64,000 bases of DNA from Amaurobius ferox (taxonomy: Eukaryota > Arthropoda > Arachnida > Araneae > Amaurobiidae). Position 1 is the stretch's first letter, and each line of letters starts with the position of its first letter. Below the pieces are notes generated by a model. That model saw only the letters and a list, made by a program, of their open reading frames with translations, was not told the DNA's origin and did not search any database. Made by a program: the position numbers and the translations under genes. The stretch is taken from positions 138,117,203 to 138,181,202 of the forward strand of contig OX578133.1 of assembly GCA_951213105.1 (NCBI GenBank), in the 5' to 3' direction. Below are positions 10,901-62,663 of this stretch, in pieces.

Positions 10901-13900
10901 TTTCTGCCTCATTATGCTGGATTGAATTGTGGCGATGTATTGTTTACATCGGGTGGTGGTTGGGACCACAATGAAAAACTTAATTATGGCAATGTATTTT
11001 TGTATTACAAAACTTAATTATGGCGATGTATTTTTGTGGCGTACTGTATTGTTGTATTGTAGAAACTTAATTGTGGCGATGTATTGTTTACATCGGGGGG
11101 TGGTTGGGACCGCAAGGAAAAAACTTAATTATGGCGATGTATTTTTGTAGCGTACTGTATTGTTGTATTGTAAAAACTTAATTGTGGTGATGTATTGTTT
11201 ACAACGAGTGGTGGTTGGGACCACAATGTAAAACTTAATCATTGATCGCTTTTTATACGGTTTTTGGCCTAGGGACAATTAAAAACCGAATTAGTCTTTG
11301 GTTGCTTTTTATACGGTTTTTGGCCTAGGGATAATTAAAAACCGAATTAGTGTTTACTTTTTATAAGGTTTCCGGCTCATGATGCTGGATTGAATTATGC
11401 CGATGTATTGTTTACATTGGGTGGTGGTTGGGACCACAATGAAAAACCTTAATTGTGTCGACGTATTGTTGTGGCGTACTCTATTGTATTGTAAAAACTT
11501 AATTGTGGTGATGTATTATTTACATCGGGTGGTGGTTGGAACCACAATAAAAAAACTTAATCATTGATTGCTTTTTATACGGTTTTTGGCCTAAGGACAA
11601 TTAAAAACCGAATAAGTGTTTGCTTTTTACACGGTTTTTGGCTTAGGCACAATTAAAAACCGAATTACTCTTTGCTTTTTATAAGGTTTCTGCCTCATTA
11701 TGCTGGATTGAATTGTGGCGATGTATTGTTTACATCGGGTGGTGGTTGGGACCACAATGCAAAAACTTAAACACTGAAGAAATAAAAAAATAAAGTTATG
11801 GAGATTGTCGCGGTGCATTTATGCATCGGGTGGTGGTGGGGACAATCTTTAAAAAAAAAACTTTTAAAACTGAATTAGTGTTTACTTTTTATAAGGTTTC
11901 TGGCTCATTATGATGGATTGAATTGTGGCGATGTATTGTTTACATCGGGTGGTAGTTGGGACTACAATGAAAAAACTTAATTGTGGCGACATATTGTTGT
12001 GGCGTACTCTATTGTTGTATTGTACAAACTTAATTGTGGCGATGTATTATTTACATCGGGTGGTGGTTGGAACCACAATGAAAAAACTTAATCATTGATT
12101 GCTTTTTATACGGTTTTTGGCCTAAGGACAATTAAAAACCGAATAAGTTTTTGCTTTTTACACGGTTTTTGGCCTAGGCACAATTAAAAACCGAATTACT
12201 GTTTGCTTTTTATAAGGTTTCTGCATCATTATGGCGTACTCTATTGTATTGTAAAAACTTAATTGTGGTGATGTATTATTTACATCGGGTGGTGGTTGGA
12301 ACCACAATAAAAAAACTTAATCATTGATTGCTTTTTATACGGTTTTTGGCCTAAGGACAATTAAAAACCGAATAAGTGTTTGCTTTTTACACGGTTTTTG
12401 GCTTAGGCACAATTAAAAACCGAATTACTCTTTGCTTTTTATAAGGTTTCTGCCTCATTATGCTGGATTGAATTGTGGCGATGTATTGTTTACATCGGGT
12501 GGTGGTTGGGACCACAATGCAAAAACTTAAACACTGAAGAAATAAAAAAATAAAGTTATGGAGATTGTCGCGGTGCATTTATGCATCGGGTGGTGGTGGG
12601 GACAATCTTTAAAAAAAAAAACTTTTAAAACTGAATTAGTGTTTACTTTTTATAAGGTTTCTGGCTCATTATGATGGATTGAATTGTGGCGATGTATTGT
12701 TTACATCGGGTGGTAGTTGGGACTACAATGAAAAAACTTAATTGTGGCGACATATTGTTGTGGCGTACTCTATTGTTGTATTGTACAAACTTAATTGTGG
12801 CGATGTATTATTTACATCGGGTGGTGGTTGGAACCACAATGAAAAAACTTAATCATTGATTGCTTTTTATACGGTTTTTGGCCTAAGGACAATTAAAAAC
12901 CGAATAAGTTTTTGCTTTTTACACGGTTTTTGGCCTAGGCACAATTAAAAACCGAATTACTGTTTGCTTTTTATAAGGTTTCTGCATCATTATGGCGTAC
13001 TCTATTGTATTGTAAAAACTTAATTGTGGTGATGTATTATTTACATCGGGTGGTGGTTGGAACCACAATAAAAAAACTTAATCATTGATTGCTTTTTATA
13101 CGGTTTTTGGCCTAAGGACAATTAAAAACCGAATAAGTGTTTGCTTTTTACACGGTTTTTGGCTTAGGCACAATTAAAAACCGAATTACTCTTTGTTTTT
13201 TATAAGGTTTCTGCCTCATTATGCTGGATTGAATTGTGGCGATGTATTGTTTACATCGGGTGGTGGTTGGGACCACAATGCAAAAACTTAAACACTGAAG
13301 AAATAAAAAAATAAAGTTATGGAGATTGTCGCGGTGCATTTATGCATCGGGTGGTGGTGAGGACAATCTTTAAAAAAAAAACTTTTAAAACTGAATTAGT
13401 GTTTACTTTTTATAAGGTTTCTGGCTCATTATGATGGATTGAATTGTGGCGATGTATTGTTTACATCGGGTGGTGGTTGGGACTACAATGAAAAAACTTA
13501 ATTGTGGCGACATATTGTTGTGTCGTACTCTATTGTTGTATTGTACAAACTTAATTGTGGCGATGTATTATTTACATCGGGTGGTGGTTGGAACCACAAT
13601 GAAAAAACTTAATCATTGATTGCTTTTTATACGGTTTTTGGCCTAAGGACAATTAAAAACCGAATAAGTTTTTGCTTTTTACACGGTTTTTGGCCTAGGC
13701 ACAATCTAGGCACAATTAAAAACCGAATTAATCTTTGCTTTTTATAAGGTTTCTGCCTCATTATGCTGGATTGAATTGTGGCGATGTATTGTTTACATCG
13801 GGTGGTGGTTGGGACCACAATGCAAAAACTTAAACACTGAAGAAATAAAAAAATAAATAAAAATAAAGTTAAGGAGATTGTCGCGGTGTATTTATGCATC

Positions 13901-15560
13901 GGGTGGTGGTGGGGACAGTCTTTAAAAAAAAAAAATTTAAAACCGAATTAGTGTTTACTTTTTATAAGGTTTCTGGCTCATTATGATGGATTGAATTGTG
14001 GCGATGTATTGTTTACATCGGGTGGTGGTTGGGACTACAATGAAAAAACTTAATTGTGGCGACGTATTGTTGTGGCGTACTCTGTTGTTGTATTGTACAA
14101 ACTTAATTGTGGCGATGTATTATTTACATCGGGTGGTGGTTGGAACCACAATAAAAAAACTTAATCATTGATTGCTTTTTATACGGTTTTTGGCCTAAGG
14201 ACAATTAAAAACCGAATAAGTGTTTGCTTTTTACACGGTTTTTGGCTTAGGCACAATTAAAAACCGAATTACTCTTTGTTTTTTATAAGGTTTCTGCCTC
14301 ATTATGCTGGATTGAATTGTGGCGATGTATTGTTTACATCGGGTGGTGGTTGGGACCACAATGCAAAAACTTAAACACTGAAGAAATAAAAAAATAAAGT
14401 TATGGAGATTGTCGCGGTGCATTTATGCATCGGGTGGTGGTGAGGACAATCTTTAAAAAAAAAACTTTTAAAACTGAATTAGTGTTTACTTTTTATAAGG
14501 TTTCTGGCTCATTATGATGGATTGAATTGTGGCGATGTATTGTTTACATCGGGTGGTGGTTGGGACTACAATGAAAAAACTTAATTGTGGCGACATATTG
14601 TTGTGTCGTACTCTATTGTTGTATTGTACAAACTTAATTGTGGCGATGTATTATTTACATCGGGTGGTGGTTGGAACCACAATGAAAAAACTTAATCATT
14701 GATTGCTTTTTATACGGTTTTTGGCCTAAGGACAATTAAAAACCGAATAAGTTTTTGCTTTTTACACGGTTTTTGGCCTAGGCACAATCTAGGCACAATT
14801 AAAAACCGAATTAATCTTTGCTTTTTATAAGGTTTCTGCCTCATTATGCTGGATTGAATTGTGGCGATGTATTGTTTACATCGGGTGGTGGTTGGGACCA
14901 CAATGCAAAAACTTAAACACTGAAGAAATAAAAAAATAAATAAAAATAAAGTTAAGGAGATTGTCGCGGTGTATTTATGCATCGGGTGGTGGTGGGGACA
15001 GTCTTTAAAAAAAAAAAATTTAAAACCGAATTAGTGTTTACTTTTTATAAGGTTTCTGGCTCATTATGATGGATTGAATTGTGGCGATGTATTGTTTACA
15101 TCGGGTGGTGGTTGGGACTACAATGAAAAAACTTAATTGTGGCGACGTATTGTTGTGGCGTACTCTGTTGTTGTATTGTAAAAACTTAATTGTGGCGATG
15201 TATTATTTACATCGGGTGCTGGTTGGAACCACAATGAAAAAACTTAATCATTGATTGCTTTTCATACGGTTTTTGGCCTAAGGACAATTAAAACCCGAAT
15301 AAGTGTTTGCTTTTTACACGCTTTTTAGCCTAGGCACAATTAAAAACTGAATTAGTGTTTGCTTTTTAAAGGTTTCTGGCTCATTATGCTGGATTGAATT
15401 GTGGCGATGTATTGTTTACATCGGGTGGTGGTTGGGACCACAATGAAAAAACTTAAACACTGAATAAATAAATAAATAAATAAAAAGAAAGTTATGGAGA
15501 TTGTCGCGGTGAATTTATGCATCGGGTGGTGGTGGGGACAATCTTAAAAAAAAAAAACTT
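7930..15560 (+). repeat. Higher-order tandem satellite within the Helitron
   Basis: About 7.6 kb is built from three sub-repeats. Type a (~60 bp) is ATTGTGG-CGATGTA-ttgtt-TACATCG-GGTGGTGGTTGGGA-CCACAAT. Type b (~52 bp) has CGGTTTTT ... AAAAACCG arms. Type c is AGATTGTC ... GACAATCT around a GTGCAT/ATGCAT hairpin, in nine copies (around 10274, 10490, 11800, 12560, 13322, 13873, 14406, 14957 and 15497). These are assembled into larger units: the same landmark recurs at 11627, 12387, 13148 and 14231 (steps 760, 761, 1083), at 13627 and 14710 (1083), and at 9006 and 10929 (1923). Short open frames in it are by-products of repetition. A degenerate satellite piece also lies in the second Helitron (about 16300-16400), so the motif belongs to the family. 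Confidence 0.92.
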
Positions 15561-15603
15561 TTTCGCTAAGCAGCATCGTTAAAAAGCGAGCTTGCCACTG
15601 TCA

Positions 15604-15648
15604 GGATTTTCAAGGGTAGCGAACAGGCTGGTCGCCAAAGGCGGCTAG
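15604..15648 (+). other. Helitron 3' terminus (hairpin + CTAG)
   Basis: The last 43 bases are identical to 17328-17370. They end in a 6-bp stem (GTCGCC/GGCGGC, one G-T pair, loop AAA) abutting CTAG. This is the recognised Helitron transposition terminator structure. Confidence 0.88.
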
Positions 15649-16556
15649 TCTATATAATAAAAGGCAATGTCTGTGTGTCTGTCTGTCTGTCTTATACACT
15701 ATACGTTTCGCGACCGCACGTCGGAGAGCTGCGAAATTTGGCAATCGGAGACCCGGGGGGGTGGGAAGGGGACACGTGAAAACCGATTTTTAAAATTTTA
15801 ATTTTTTTTTTATTTATTTAATGTTTTATGCAATTTCGACCGTTTTTTGCCATTTTTGCCCTTTTTTCTCCACGATCCAGACGTCGTAAAAAAAAACAAA
15901 TCACACCATCGAAAAGAGCAGACAATTGTGAGTAAAAATATATCAATTTCAAATCTGAATTTCGATTTCTAATATTTTTTAAAGATTTTAAAACAAAAGT
16001 CACTTTTGGCTCAAAAAAACGATTTTTGGTTTTTAAATTCTCATATAGTAAAAAGTACTCATAATTTCGACTAATAATTTACATTTTTAGAAAGCTGAAA
16101 TATCTGGCATTCTTACAAGTCTAATCTGGTCCAGAAATATTAAAAATTGCCTTCAGGATCGCAATTTTAAAGACGTCATGATTTTAAATTTCTCGGCATC
16201 GGCTCAGTTCTTCAACAGCATTTCCCCCCCATCCGCAGTAGTTTCTACACCGTCTCCATGGAGACCGCGCTTTCGGTTTTAAATGAATTGAGAGCCGAGC
16301 TAAGTGTTGTATACATCGGGCGAAATAATATTTTAAATAATTTAAATGATTGAATTATGGTGGTTTGAATTGTGGTGATGTATTTGAAATTATTATATTT
16401 ATGGATTGGTGGAACGATATGGATGTATTTTTGATTTTAAATGCATATTTTAATTTATGGATATTTTAATTTATAGATTTTTAAATGGATATTTTAATTT
16501 TATGGATATTTTAAATGATGGAACGAGGATGGTGGAATTAAGAACTTAGCATATAG

Positions 16557-16745
16557 CCATTATAAAATTTAAATTAGCGCGCGAGAATTGCACTCGGTAG
16601 GCCTGGGTTCGATTCCCGCCACTGACGCGGAGTACGATCACGTTAAACATATGAGTCGATAAGTCCTTCAGAGAGGTTGGTGGCAGGGGAAGGAGGGTAC
16701 GGTCTCTGTGGATGCCTCCCCCACTGGGTTCCAGTCCAAACTGGG
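16557..16745 (+). mobile_element. tRNA-derived SINE (family 1), 5'-truncated, Helitron-borne copy A
   Basis: This has the B-box GGTTCGATTCC (16606-16616) and body blocks GAGTACGATCACGTTAAAC and GGGAAGGAGGGTACGGT. The 5' A-box half is missing. It is followed by GAATAAAAAGAAAGTTATGG, which resembles satellite type c, showing that the SINE lies within satellite-derived DNA. Confidence 0.8.
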
Positions 16746-16775
16746 TGAATAAAAAGAAAGTTATGGAGATTGTCG

Positions 16776-16990
16776 CGGAGGGCACGGTAGCCCAGTGGTT
16801 AGCGTGCGGGAATTTCACTCGGTAGGCCCAGGTTAGATTCCCTCGACTGCCAAAACTGCTGCCATTTTCGCGCGGAGTACGATCACGTTAAACATGTGGG
16901 TACGTAAGTCCTTCCGGGAGGTTGGTGGTAGGGGAAGGAGGGTACGGTCCCTGTGGATGACTCTCCCACTGGGTTCCGGTCTAAATTGGA
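16776..16990 (+). mobile_element. tRNA-derived SINE (family 1), Helitron-borne copy B
   Basis: The tRNA-like head GGTAGCCCAGTGGTTAGCG (A box) is preserved, but the B box is mutated (GGTTAGATTCC). The body matches copies A and C. Homologous points in the three copies are 225 and 245 bases apart, showing tandem triplication of SINE plus flanking Helitron sequence rather than three independent insertions. Confidence 0.82.
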
Positions 16991-17021
16991 TGAATAAAAA
17001 GAAGGTTATGGAGATTGTCGC

Positions 17022-17281
17022 GGAGGGCGCGGTAGCCCAGTGGTTAGCGCGCGGGAATTGCACTCGGTAGGTCCGGGTTCGATTCCCGCCACTGCCAAAA
17101 CTGCCGCTGTGTTCAGGCGGAGTACGATCACGTTAAACATGTGGGACCGTAAGTCCTTCCGAAAGGTTGGGGGTAGGGGAAGGAGGGTACGGTCCCTGTG
17201 GATGCCTCCCCCACTGAGTTCCGGTCTAAATTGGGTGGCACTTCCTGGCCGTCCAAACAGTTACCTTACACCTTACAGGTA
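17022..17281 (+). mobile_element. tRNA-derived SINE (family 1), Helitron-borne copy C
   Basis: This is the most complete of the three. It has the A-box region GCCCAGTGGTTAGCGCG, the B-box GGTTCGATTCC, the conserved body, and the tail region CCGTCCAAACAGTTACC that also appears (complement) at 26530-26560. Pol III promoter boxes are present, but the lack of any tRNA fold and the retroposon body rule out a functional tRNA gene. Confidence 0.85.
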
Positions 17282-17370
17282 GGTCCCGCCAGCGAGTGTG
17301 CCAAGGTTAGAATTTGCCACGGTCAGAATTTTCAAGGGTAGCGAACAGGCTGGTCGCCAAAGGCGGCTAG

Positions 17371-18237
17371 TATTTAATAATAAAATTCAAGTTGGGAGAA
17401 AAATTGTCGGAATTCAGCAAATCCTGGATTTCTGAGTACCAAAGGGAGTTTATACTATAATTAGAAAACCAGTTTTATGGATATTTATGAAAGAATTCAA
17501 CAATACCGGTGATCTTAAATTGCAGAATTCGATCCGGACATGCCTCCACACGTGCACATGTCAACTATAAAAATTTAAATCTGCATTATAACTTGTTTTC
17601 TGCCAACTGCAAACATATTTTTTATATAAATAAATGTTTTGTCTTCAGATTGAAATCTCTCGTGAACCCACTGTTCCAAAAAATGTACTGAAGGGAAAAT
17701 TTCAATCATATCCAGATTAAATTTCTAAAAATAATGTCCTTTTCCTCCTTCTTAGAACTAAAAAGTATTACTGCGCAATTTCAAATTTCCATTAGAGACA
17801 CTTCATATCTCAAGGAAGTACCAAGTAAATGTGATGTCTCACCTTCTCTGAACAATTTATTCAAAAAACGTGTTATGCAATTAAAAATATGATATGTTCA
17901 ACATAATTCCTGTAGTGCACATCCTGTACAACCATTACAAAATCAGTAGCTTGATTTTTAGAAAAATAAAATTTTAAGTAGATAGCATGTAACTTTTCCT
18001 ATAGAAACAAAATATTACTCATTAAACTTAGTTTTATCCCTCAAAATAATATGGTCCAGGTTTTTACTTTAAATTTCATTAGATTTCCAGTTCTTAAAAA
18101 TATATCTCTTTATTGCAATAACACTCCAAATCTCTCCCAACATTAAAATTCTTGTATTACTGAAACTCCACAGTATTTACATTACTTTGAAACTTCTCAT
18201 ATACTCCCATATTTATCATATTTCTTTCTATATTAAA
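17371..18237. other. Unassigned AT-rich sequence
   Basis: This stretch follows the second Helitron. I see no credible gene or recognised repeat, and the 60-codon frame at 17509 has no recognisable features. Confidence 0.4.
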
Positions 18238-18780
18238 AAAACAAGAAAGATCAATCATACATGAAGCAATGATTATGAAACATTTCCAACTGAAACGCAA
18301 TTTTATTTACATTTTAAGCTGCTTCAAAAATTGCCATCGACGAAATTAATATAAAACTGCATCGAAAATGACAATGTTTGTTACATAAAATGAACTTCAA
18401 ATGACGTCATCGAAAGTATAATTTGCGAAGTGTTTACGATGCTTTTGCAGTTAATATTACGTTACAATTATAATATTTCAGTATTATAGAAAATATATCC
18501 CTTGCTTATGTTTAAATAGTTCTTTGAAATTATTGTAACTATGAGAAGCCATACAATCGCTTGATTTGTTTACATTTTGTATGCTATAGTTTAGCTAATT
18601 AAAATTAGGCTTAAAGTTAAAATTAGGCTTCTTAAGTTAAAATTAGGCTTCGCTGTAGAGATAGAAAGTTTGGTGATCATTTAAAATCAAAAATATTGTA
18701 ATTGCATTGACAAAGAATTTAGATACACAGATAATACGCAAAAATAGAGCGGTTTTATGACGGATGCAACACTAAATATA
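18238..18780 (-). repeat. Interspersed repeat R1, copy 2 (minus strand)
   Basis: The reverse complement matches 1314-1749 and 59950-60402, with the shared terminal GATCTTTCTTG now at 18242-18253. A short internal AGCCTAATTTTAA phrase is repeated three times at about 18600-18650. On the minus strand, upstream of the shared part, a CATAAAACCGCTCTATTTTTG-type block also matches the 59.9 kb copy. Confidence 0.72.
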
Positions 18781-21769
18781 AACGCTCCACCAATTATTTC
18801 CTGTATTCGGTTCCATAAGTAAGCAAAGTTTCTGACCTCTGGATCTCCGAAGGGATTTTGGGGAGTCTGGAAAGACACAAATACGCGGTTTAACAAACAA
18901 ATCCCTTAAATTTAGCATTTTATTTAGCAAAGTGTTAACAAACAAAATGTATCAATGTTTTAACTAGTATACCTCTTTCTGTTAACAATATGTTAATAAA
19001 CCACTTACATTTAACATGTTTAAAAAACATCCCAACTACTCAATATGTTTTTAAAGTCACATACGTAGATGTTTGAGCTATTTAAGTGTTCTATTTTTAT
19101 GAACAGAAAGTAAAATTTAAATATATGAATAATGAATCATGTTTTGATTTGGTAAATATTTATCTTTAAATTAATTTTGTAATGACTTACCCTTTTCTAA
19201 TAAAAGTCCTTCTCTTTTCAATACAAGACAAAAATTCGAAATATATCTGTCAATTAAATTTATTTTTATTGTTATCATAAATGGTGTTTAATATCCAAAT
19301 TCCATTGATACTTTAGAAATTTTCTAAAAAAAAATATTCAGAGAAGGTTCTTGAGAAATTGAATGACAATACTTTGTTGATTAAAAAAAATATTCGAGCA
19401 TTTCCCTCTTCAAATTTATTTGTTCTGTCGGAAAAAAGCGTACATACATTTCTCGACTAGTCTCAAATCTAATTTGTCTTTTTTCATTGTATCTTCGGCA
19501 ATAGATTCATTGAATTCAAAAAAGCCCCATACCTTTATTTATAATAATAAATAAAATTATGTTTCCTTTGTATAGCTCGTCGTTGTTGAAACTACTGCAC
19601 ATCAGTTATTCTCCCAATCATATACAAATTTTGTTCTGACAGAAGTTATCTGCTAAATGCAGTTTATGTTGATATTCATTAGTAAGAAAGTTCTCACGTT
19701 TATCTCTTCACCACTTTAAAATCAATTTTGAGGTTTTTAATACTATTCAGTAAAGGATTTAGTGTAGACTATGAGATGACCAAGAGGCACAAAACTCCCT
19801 TAAAGCAAGGATTTTAGCATTTTTCTGATGAAAATTTAGTGAAATAGGCCTTTATATGCTATTACCTTCAAAAGATTGAGATGAAAATATCAGGAAATAT
19901 ATCATTATAATAACTTGATTAATAGTATTAAAATGTAACACATAAAACTATATACATATAGAAAGTCGTAAAAAACGTGCAATATCTCGAGAATAACGCA
20001 TCTTACCGCCCTAAAAATTATCATTCACTTTTACATAACATGTTATGCGTAAAATATCTATATTTATTTTTTATCTTAATTTATTTTTTTAATATCTTCT
20101 GATTTTCGAAAAAAATATTTAAAAATCTTTATTACCTTTCCCTAGACTGAGCTAGACCTTTGCTACTTGAAAATCAATAGGAATCTTACATCTGCCGCTT
20201 GCAATAATCGTAGCATATTTACTTTAATTAGCACAATTATATTGAGACCTGCTCACAAATTTAGATGGCCAGACACACGGAGATGGTCAATTCATATTTA
20301 TAGCTATTCGAAACATGTAGCTCCATCATACGAGATTCGGATTTTTAATCCCATTTCCCTTTGCATATACTTTGTACTGTCGAGAAATAAAATAACGGAC
20401 TTTCTAAAAGTGCTGACAGATGACAGAGCTACACTATTTTAAATATTAGATGACAATAAAGAATAAGGTGATGCATAAATATCAAAAAAGGCGTATATAG
20501 AAGAAAAAGAGTTAAAATGTAAGTTTTTAAATATAAAATGTCTTAAATTTTTCCGTCGCATAGTCATACATCGTATAATATTTAGGCTATGAAACTGACA
20601 AGAAAAAATCGCTACGTTAATTCACGTATTTGCAACTAAGGCAGTATGCATGATAAAATGGCAGGATCAGCCCGAATCCAAAACCACGAACTCCAGACCA
20701 AATCGGGCTCAGGATCCAAACTAGTATAATATTTACATTACCGTGATATATGTACTTCAGTTTCCTTTGTCTTATCTATGTGCAATCTTATATCTACACA
20801 TATATAAAGAAAGCTTAGAGTTAAAGAAACTATGAGATAAAATATAAATACTTCAGCTACGTCATTTAATCTGATGTTCAGTGATCCTATATTCAACTTC
20901 ATTGTTCTATAACACAGAGACAATTACAAAAACCGAGTCAATTTCTGAAACTTTAGACCATCCGGAAACCGAAACCAGCGACCTGACGAAGTGAAGATTT
21001 GACAGTCTTTCACTCTTCGTACAGAAAAAAAAAAAAAAAGTCCTGTATTCGTTTACCTTCAACATCAAGGCAGAAGGTCACCTGGTTATACAATCTGTTC
21101 TCGCGTCTCCAAAGTGGTCCACAAGAAGCACGTGACAAGAGAAATCCCGTGATAGTGTTGGACAAACCTGCTAAGCAAGTAACTCCGAACGGGACTAGGA
21201 GCAGCTAAGAAGCAACAAGGAACACTCTTCGGTTTTAAAATACGCCCTTCCTGAAGACATCATATTTTTTTGTTCACAAAACCAGGTGGTGTTTGTGTAG
21301 GATATTACTTTAGCAAATATACTGAAATATGCGTTGAAACAACAATCTGCTGTAGTGCGGAAACTAAGGAACCTCAATTAACGTTATATGTATTATTTTC
21401 TTTAAACCTAAGTGGAGAAAAAATAAGATAAGAAAATTCTTTGACCGAGCATTTATTGATATCTCCTAGTAAGATATTGATATCAAAGAATTTTGCCGAC
21501 AATGAGAGTATTTATCGGAAAGTGTTTGACTTTAAATAAAACAATTATAGCAAGACTTAAAATGGAAATGATTTAATATTTCTGGAAACTTTTCACTGAT
21601 ATGTGTGCATTCTTCAATTCATTTACTTGGAATTCGTACTTCAAAATATTATATCAATAAAATATGATATATTCTAAATGCATAATGTTTTAATTTAACA
21701 AAAATATTCAAACTTAAATATATAAACCATATACAAAAGTGAATCTGCATATTTGAGAGAATTGACAAC
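18781..21769. other. Unassigned region upstream of Rab exon 1
   Basis: This is mostly AT-rich sequence without a recognised gene. Around 21000-21230 base composition is less AT-biased, and a 69-codon frame (20999-21208) is open. It could be a 5' UTR exon or promoter-proximal DNA of the Rab gene, but no splice or promoter signal is decisive. Confidence 0.3.

Positions 21770-62663
<40,894 letters not shown>

Larger units (their letters stand above)
1751..15648 (+). mobile_element. Helitron, probably autonomous, with 7.6 kb internal satellite
   Basis: The element contains an intact Rep/helicase ORF (2802-7571), a tandem satellite (about 7930-15560) and a canonical 3' end. The stem GTCGCC/GGCGGC with loop AAA (15631-15645) is followed directly by CTAG (15645-15648). 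Bases 1751-1950 match 16035-16250 inside the neighbouring Helitron, so the family's left region reaches at least 1751. I found no TC-type 5' terminus there. The copy may be 5'-truncated against R1, or its true start is too diverged to see. The left boundary is therefore provisional, the right one firm. Transcription of the ORF points toward the 3' hairpin, as is usual for Helitrons. Confidence 0.8.
15649..17370 (+). mobile_element. Non-autonomous Helitron, head-to-tail with the first
   Basis: It starts with TCTATATAATAAAAGG followed by a TGTCTG-rich run, the typical arthropod Helitron 5' end. It ends with the same hairpin plus CTAG (17367-17370) as the upstream element, followed by T. It has no Rep or helicase coding. 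Inside are the family's left region (16035-16250 matches 1751-1950), a scrap of the satellite (about 16300-16400) and three SINE-bearing tandem units. The 5' TC directly follows the CTAG of the first element with no base between, so this is a head-to-tail junction. Confidence 0.88.

Noticed and set aside
9006..14982. Many 60-90 codon frames recurring at regular spacing
   Set aside because: They recur because the satellite repeats. The peptides have no domain features.
7930..15560. CRISPR-like alternation of conserved repeats and spacers
   Set aside because: The spacers are themselves repeated, the periods are too long, and the setting is a eukaryotic Helitron.
16546..17282. Frames of 76-90 codons across SINE copies (also 26518-26760 and 28293-28523)
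   Set aside because: These are SINE bodies, not genes.
20999..21208. 69-codon frame upstream of Rab exon 1 as coding
   Set aside because: There is an internal poly-lysine run from an A tract and no splice link or domain. I left it as possible non-coding exon or promoter DNA.
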